Assembly (NCBI RefSeq): GCF_004010095.1
Contig: NZ_RRYD01000019.1
Span: forward strand, 1-50,115
Source of the DNA: Lacticaseibacillus hulanensis
GTDB lineage: Bacteria; Bacillota; Bacilli; Lactobacillales; Lactobacillaceae
DNA length: 50,115 nucleotides
Reading direction: 5' to 3'
Made by a program: the position numbers and the translations under genes. Below the pieces are notes generated by a model that did no database searches, was not told the origin of the DNA, and worked only from the letters and a program-made list of their open reading frames with translations. Below are positions 46,585-50,115 of the stretch, piece after piece (positions within the stretch are counted from its first letter, which is position 1; every line of letters begins with the position of its first letter).

Positions 46585-46639
46585 AATGACGCAGCTGGAG
46601 TTCGCTAATGGGCGGATGACGGCTGCGTTATTTTTATTT
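46585..46639 (+). terminator. Terminator of the ribosomal super-operon
   Basis: ACGCAGC (46589-46595) pairs with GCTGCGT (46622-46628) and is followed by TATTTTTATTT. Its T-rich tail runs into the ecfA1 -35 box. Confidence 0.7.
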
Positions 46640-46666
46640 GACAGTGTCTACGCTAATTCTTATATT
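46638..46666 (+). promoter_or_regulatory. ecfA1-ecfA2-ecfT-truA promoter
   Basis: A perfect TTGACA (46638-46643), 17 bases, then TATATT (46661-46666). The leader to ecfA1 is about 80 nt; no riboswitch is evident in it. Confidence 0.85.
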
Positions 46667-46752
46667 TTGCGTGGAATCTTCCATGAAAGTACTATTGGTA
46701 AGTATGGTAAAATGTGACTAGCTTTTCACGAATTGGCAAACGGAGGATAATC

Positions 46753-47592
46753 ATGGCGGATGACATTATCACAGTTGAACATTTGCGTTATACCTACCAG
46801 GACGCGCAGGTTGCTGCACTGGACGATGTGAGCCTGCGCGTTCCCCGCGGCACTTGGGTTTCAGTAATCGGCCACAACGGTAGCGGTAAGAGTACGCTCG
46901 CCAAAAACATCTTGGGTCTGCTCGAGCCGGATGCCGGTGTGATTAATGTCGATGGCATGGTGCTCAGTGAAGAAACAGTCTGGGACATTCGCAGTCGGGT
47001 TGGTATTGTGTTTCAGAATCCCGAGAACCAGTTCGTGGGCGCAACGGTTGCTGATGACGTTGCGTTCGGGTTGGAAAATCATGCAGTTCCCCGGGAAGAA
47101 ATGCTGACGCGTGTTGATGACGCCCTTAATGCGGTGCGCATGCGTGAGTTTGCTAACCGCGAACCGGCACATCTGTCTGGTGGGCAGAAACAGCGTGTGG
47201 CCATCGCCGGGGTGGTTGCGCAACAACCACAGATTATTATCCTGGATGAGGCCACGTCAATGCTAGATCCTGCTGGGCGCAAGGAAATCCTGGCTCTCAT
47301 TCGCGAACTTAAGGACAGGCTCGGTCTCACCGTGCTGTCAATCACGCACGACCTTGACGAAGCGGCGGGCAGTGATCAACTGATTGTGCTGGATGATGGG
47401 CACGTGGTGGAGACGGGAAAGCCGAGCCAAATCTTTGCGCACGGAACCAGCTTGGTCGCACACGGGCTGGATGTGCCGTACTCGCAGCAACTGCGGGGTG
47501 AGTTGGGCAAGCTGGGGATTGAGATACCCGGTGATTACTATGATGATGAAGGGCTGGTGGACTACCTGTGGACATTACGTTCGACCATGTAA
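46753..47592 (+). CDS. ecfA1: ECF transporter ATPase EcfA1
   Basis: A 279-residue ATPase of the energy-coupling factor module shared by vitamin and metal S-components. Walker A is GHNGSGKST, the Q-loop FQNPENQF, the signature [13 protein letters not shown], Walker [13 protein letters not shown] and the switch ITHDLDEA. The ATG at 46753 follows CGGAGGAT; an earlier in-frame start adds 13 unsupported residues. It overlaps ecfA2 by 25 bases. Confidence 0.95.
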   Translation: MADDIITVEHLRYTYQDAQVAALDDVSLRVPRGTWVSVIGHNGSGKSTLAKNILGLLEPDAGVINVDGMVLSEETVWDIRSRVGIVFQNPENQFVGATVADDVAFGLENHAVPREEMLTRVDDALNAVRMREFANREPAHLSGGQKQRVAIAGVVAQQPQIIILDEATSMLDPAGRKEILALIRELKDRLGLTVLSITHDLDEAAGSDQLIVLDDGHVVETGKPSQIFAHGTSLVAHGLDVPYSQQLRGELGKLGIEIPGDYYDDEGLVDYLWTLRSTM

Positions 47593-48431
47593 GCTATACG
47601 TATCAGGCTAATACCCCCATGGCTGGGGTGGGCTTAGACGACGTGTCGGTCACCATTCACGGTGGTGCATACACAGCCATCATTGGGCACACTGGCTCGG
47701 GGAAGAGTACCTTGTTGCAGCACCTGAACGCGCTGCTCAAGCCAACGAGTGGCACGGTGCGAATTGGTGAACGAATGATCACGCCGTCGACGAGCAACAA
47801 AAACCTGCACCCGCTGCGGAAAAAGGTCGGTATGGTGTTCCAATTTGCGGAAAGTCAGCTTTTTGCCGCGACGGTGCGGGAAGATGTTGCTTTTGGGCCT
47901 CGTAACTTCGGCGTCAGTGCCGAGGATGCAGACGCACTTGCCGTGCAAATGGTGGCGCGGGTGGGCCTGCCCGAAGATGTGCTGGACCGCTCGCCGTTTG
48001 ATTTGTCAGGTGGCCAGATGCGGCGCGTGGCAATTGCGGGCGTGCTTGCCATGCAGCCAGAGGTACTGGTCCTAGATGAGCCGACCGCCGGCTTGGATCC
48101 TGCGGGGCGGCGTGAGATGATGGCGCTGTTTGCGAAGCTGCATGCAGATGGACAAACCATTGTGCTGGTCACACACCAAATGGATGATGTTGCCGATTTT
48201 GCCGACGATGTACTGGTGATGGACCAGGGGAAGGTTGTGCGTCAGGGTCACCCTAAGGAAATTTTCCAGGATGCGCAGTGGCTGCTGGACCATCAGCTCG
48301 GTCTGCCGCGGACAACGCAATTTGCGCTGCGGTTGCAGCAAAAGGGGTTCAAGTTTGACCACCTGCCACTCACCACACCGGAATTGGCGCAAATGCTAGC
48401 CGAGCAGTTAGGGGGCGCCCGTCATGAATAA
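47568..48431 (+). CDS. ecfA2: ECF transporter ATPase EcfA2
   Basis: A 287-residue partner ATPase forming a heterodimer with EcfA1. Walker A is GHTGSGKST, the Q-loop FQFAESQLF, the signature [13 protein letters not shown], Walker [13 protein letters not shown] and the switch [11 protein letters not shown] start inside the end of ecfA1; it overlaps ecfT by eight bases, so all three are translationally coupled. Confidence 0.95.
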   Translation: MDITFDHVSYTYQANTPMAGVGLDDVSVTIHGGAYTAIIGHTGSGKSTLLQHLNALLKPTSGTVRIGERMITPSTSNKNLHPLRKKVGMVFQFAESQLFAATVREDVAFGPRNFGVSAEDADALAVQMVARVGLPEDVLDRSPFDLSGGQMRRVAIAGVLAMQPEVLVLDEPTAGLDPAGRREMMALFAKLHADGQTIVLVTHQMDDVADFADDVLVMDQGKVVRQGHPKEIFQDAQWLLDHQLGLPRTTQFALRLQQKGFKFDHLPLTTPELAQMLAEQLGGARHE

Positions 48432-49218
48432 GATGATTCTTGGCCGGTACATTCCCGGTGACTCGTTCATCCACCGGCTGGATCCACGCACCAAGCTGCT
48501 CGCGACCTTTTACTACATCGCCGTGATCTTTCTGGCGAATAACTGGCAGAGCTACCTGCTCGCGACCGTCGTGACGCTTGCGATTATTCCGGTGTCGAAG
48601 GTCAGCCTGCGCTTTTTCCTGAACGGACTGTTGCCGGTGCTGTTCCTGATTGTGTTCACGGTGCTAATTCAGGTATTCTTTACTACTGGGGGCCACGTTT
48701 ACTGGCATTGGGGCTGGCTCAGTGTTACCAGTCTGGGCCTTACTAACGCGGGATTTATCTTCGTGCGCCTGGTTTTGATTATCTTCATGTCGACGCTGCT
48801 GACGCTGACCACGCCGTCGCTATCGCTTGCGGACGCCGTGGAGTCATTGCTGAAGCCACTAGCCAAAATTCACTTCCCAGTTACCGAAGTGGCGCTCATG
48901 CTGAGTATTGCGTTGCGCTTTGTGCCGACGCTGCTGGACCAAACAACGAAAACGATGAACGCGCAGCGCGCACGTGGTGTGGACTTCGGAAGTGGTGGCC
49001 TGTTCAAGCAGGTTAAGACGATTGTGCCACTGTTCATTCCGCTGTTTGTTACCGCGTTTACGATGGCCGACGAACTCGCGACTGCCATGGAAGCGCGTGG
49101 GTATCGTGATGGCTATGGCCGGACGCGTTTTCGTGTGTTGCGGTACGGGCGCGGTGACTTGCTGGCTGCAGTGGTGCTGATATTGCTGACTTTGGGGCTG
49201 ATTTTTCTGCGTAATTAG
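48424..49218 (+). CDS. ecfT: ECF transporter transmembrane protein EcfT
   Basis: A 264-residue membrane subunit connecting the ATPases to exchangeable S-components. After several helices, two Ala-Arg-Gly motifs occur in the coupling helices: QRARGVDF near residue 181 and MEARGYRDG near 222; these contact EcfA1/EcfA2. The ATG overlaps the ecfA2 stop. No S-component gene is present in the window, as expected for a group II module. Confidence 0.95.
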   Translation: MNKMILGRYIPGDSFIHRLDPRTKLLATFYYIAVIFLANNWQSYLLATVVTLAIIPVSKVSLRFFLNGLLPVLFLIVFTVLIQVFFTTGGHVYWHWGWLSVTSLGLTNAGFIFVRLVLIIFMSTLLTLTTPSLSLADAVESLLKPLAKIHFPVTEVALMLSIALRFVPTLLDQTTKTMNAQRARGVDFGSGGLFKQVKTIVPLFIPLFVTAFTMADELATAMEARGYRDGYGRTRFRVLRYGRGDLLAAVVLILLTLGLIFLRN

Positions 49219-49232
49219 AAAGGACTTTGACT

Positions 49233-49976
49233 GTGCAACATTATCGTTTGACCCTTGAATACGACGGGACCAAGTTTGCTGGCTATCAGGTCCAGCCGGA
49301 GCAGCGCACCGTCCAGGGGGTACTGCAAAAGGCCCTCACCAAAATGGCAAAGGGGACGCCGGTGCACATCGACGGTTCCGGGCGGACAGATTCCGGCGTT
49401 CACGCGTTGGGCCAGGTTGTTTCGTTTGATTACCCGGGAAATATTCCACCGCAAAACATGCTAATGGGGCTCAACAGCATGATGCCGCTTGATATTTTGA
49501 TTAAGGACGTGCAGTACGCTGACCCGGAGTTTCACGCGCGGTATTCCGCCAAGGGCAAGCGGTACATGTATCGTGTTGCGCTGGGTAAATACACCAACCC
49601 GTTCAAGCGCCTGTACACGGGTCATTACGCGTACAGTGTTGACGTGGACCGCATCCAGACTGCCCTCAAGGACCTGGTGGGTACCCACGACTTCACGAGC
49701 TTTGCTGCTAGTGGCGGCGTGATTGAGGACAAGGTGCGGACCATCTACGAGGCTACTTGCCGGTATGATGCAGACAACAACGAACTTATTATGGAGTTTT
49801 ACGGGAACGGCTTCTTGTACAACATGGTCCGCATCCTCGTCGCGACCGCACTGGAAATTGGCAACGGGCGGCGCGACCTGCACGATTTTATCCGCCTATT
49901 CGAGGTTAAAGATCGGCAGCAGGCACGTGGTACGGCACCGGCTTCAGGTCTGTACCTGAAGGAAGTATATTACTAG
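49233..49976 (+). CDS. truA: tRNA pseudouridine synthase A
   Basis: A 247-residue enzyme making pseudouridine at tRNA positions 38-40. The catalytic Asp is in [30 protein letters not shown] and [12 protein letters not shown] are conserved. The GTG at 49233, nine bases after AAAGGA, gives the usual N-terminus; a TTG two codons earlier is too close to the ribosome binding site. Fourth gene of the ecf operon; rplM-rpsI would normally follow outside the window. Confidence 0.95.
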   Translation: MQHYRLTLEYDGTKFAGYQVQPEQRTVQGVLQKALTKMAKGTPVHIDGSGRTDSGVHALGQVVSFDYPGNIPPQNMLMGLNSMMPLDILIKDVQYADPEFHARYSAKGKRYMYRVALGKYTNPFKRLYTGHYAYSVDVDRIQTALKDLVGTHDFTSFAASGGVIEDKVRTIYEATCRYDADNNELIMEFYGNGFLYNMVRILVATALEIGNGRRDLHDFIRLFEVKDRQQARGTAPASGLYLKEVYY

Positions 49977-50023
49977 GCAAGCATTGCTAGTCATGGTACT
50001 ACCTAACTGACGCTGTCCGGCAA

Positions 50024-50040
50024 CGTCGCTCCGCGTTGCG
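50024..50040 (+). repeat. Small hairpin after truA
   Basis: CAACG and CGTTG form a short stem with a loop around TCGCTCCG in the non-coding tail. No T tract, so not a clear terminator. Confidence 0.4.
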
Positions 50041-50053
50041 GGGTTTGGCCTCC

Positions 50054-50074
50054 GGGTCCGGGCTGGGCCTCGGG
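50054..50074 (+). other. Potential G-quadruplex motif downstream of truA
   Basis: Four GGG runs (50054-50056, 50060-50062, 50065-50067, 50072-50074) are separated by loops of 3, 2 and 4 bases, fitting the G3N1-7 rule. A GGGG run precedes them at 50040-50043. Nearby C-rich stretches could compete by forming hairpins. Confidence 0.6.
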
Positions 50075-50115
50075 TGTGCTTCGCCGTGGTCGCTGTGGCG
50101 GTCGTCTGGAGCCGG

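Noticed and set aside
46667..46752. Vitamin or metal riboswitch ahead of the ECF module
   Set aside because: The leader is only about 80 nt, AT-rich and without a recognisable aptamer.

Overview
The window is a 50 kb chromosomal segment of a Firmicute of the order Lactobacillales, most likely a member of Lactobacillaceae with moderate GC content. The evidence is the gene order (rrn/tRNA cluster, ctsR-clpC, rpoB-rpoC, str operon, S10-spc-alpha ribosomal super-operon, ECF transporter module, truA), strong AGGAGG ribosome binding sites, frequent TTG and GTG starts, zinc-binding forms of S14 and L36, ctsR-clpC without mcsA/mcsB, and two leader or trailer RNAs that sit where motifs specific to lactic acid bacteria are known. 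I cannot resolve the genus from sequence reading alone.

Layout. 1-913: the 3' end of a 5S rRNA, nine tRNA genes and an intrinsic terminator. 967-4114: heat-shock regulator CtsR with its operator, then ClpC. 4167-11799: rpoB-rpoC, with a structured leader and an intrinsic terminator between the rpoB promoter and the rpoB start. 11800-26440: a complete maltodextrin locus inserted between rpoC and the str operon. It holds three GH13 enzymes, maltose phosphorylase, beta-phosphoglucomutase, the ATPase MsmK/MalK, the binding protein and permeases MalEFG, and a LacI-type regulator. 26496-26900: a small minus-strand prepilin-peptidase-like protein. 27055-30496: rpsL-rpsG-fusA. 30531-32036: three minus-strand genes, namely two tandem paralogous two-helix membrane proteins and a nicotinamidase. 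32251-46639: the long ribosomal operon rpsJ to rplQ, including secY, adk, infA and rpoA, ending in a structured 3' element and a terminator. 46638-49976: ecfA1-ecfA2-ecfT-truA. 49977-50115: a GC-rich non-coding tail.

How the genes work together. MalEFG plus MsmK import maltodextrins. The neopullulanase-type GH13_20 enzyme and two alpha-glucosidase-like GH13 enzymes, one with the alpha-1,6 signature, trim them. Maltose phosphorylase converts maltose to glucose and beta-glucose-1-phosphate, and beta-phosphoglucomutase converts the latter to glucose-6-phosphate. Two promoters in this locus share a near-identical palindrome at exactly the same distance upstream of the -35 box, which suggests positive control by the LacI-family regulator encoded at the end of the locus. 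One of the two also carries a cre-like site. The rest of the window is core transcription and translation machinery.

The observations most worth a second look are the shared operator geometry in the maltodextrin locus, two tandem long hairpins with the same architecture but different compensated stems (19744-19997), the attenuator-like rpoB leader, the 3' RNA after rplQ with mutually exclusive stems, a terminator-like hairpin inside the str operon, a nearly perfect palindrome ahead of infA, a G-quadruplex motif after truA, and the two paralogous membrane proteins of unknown function.
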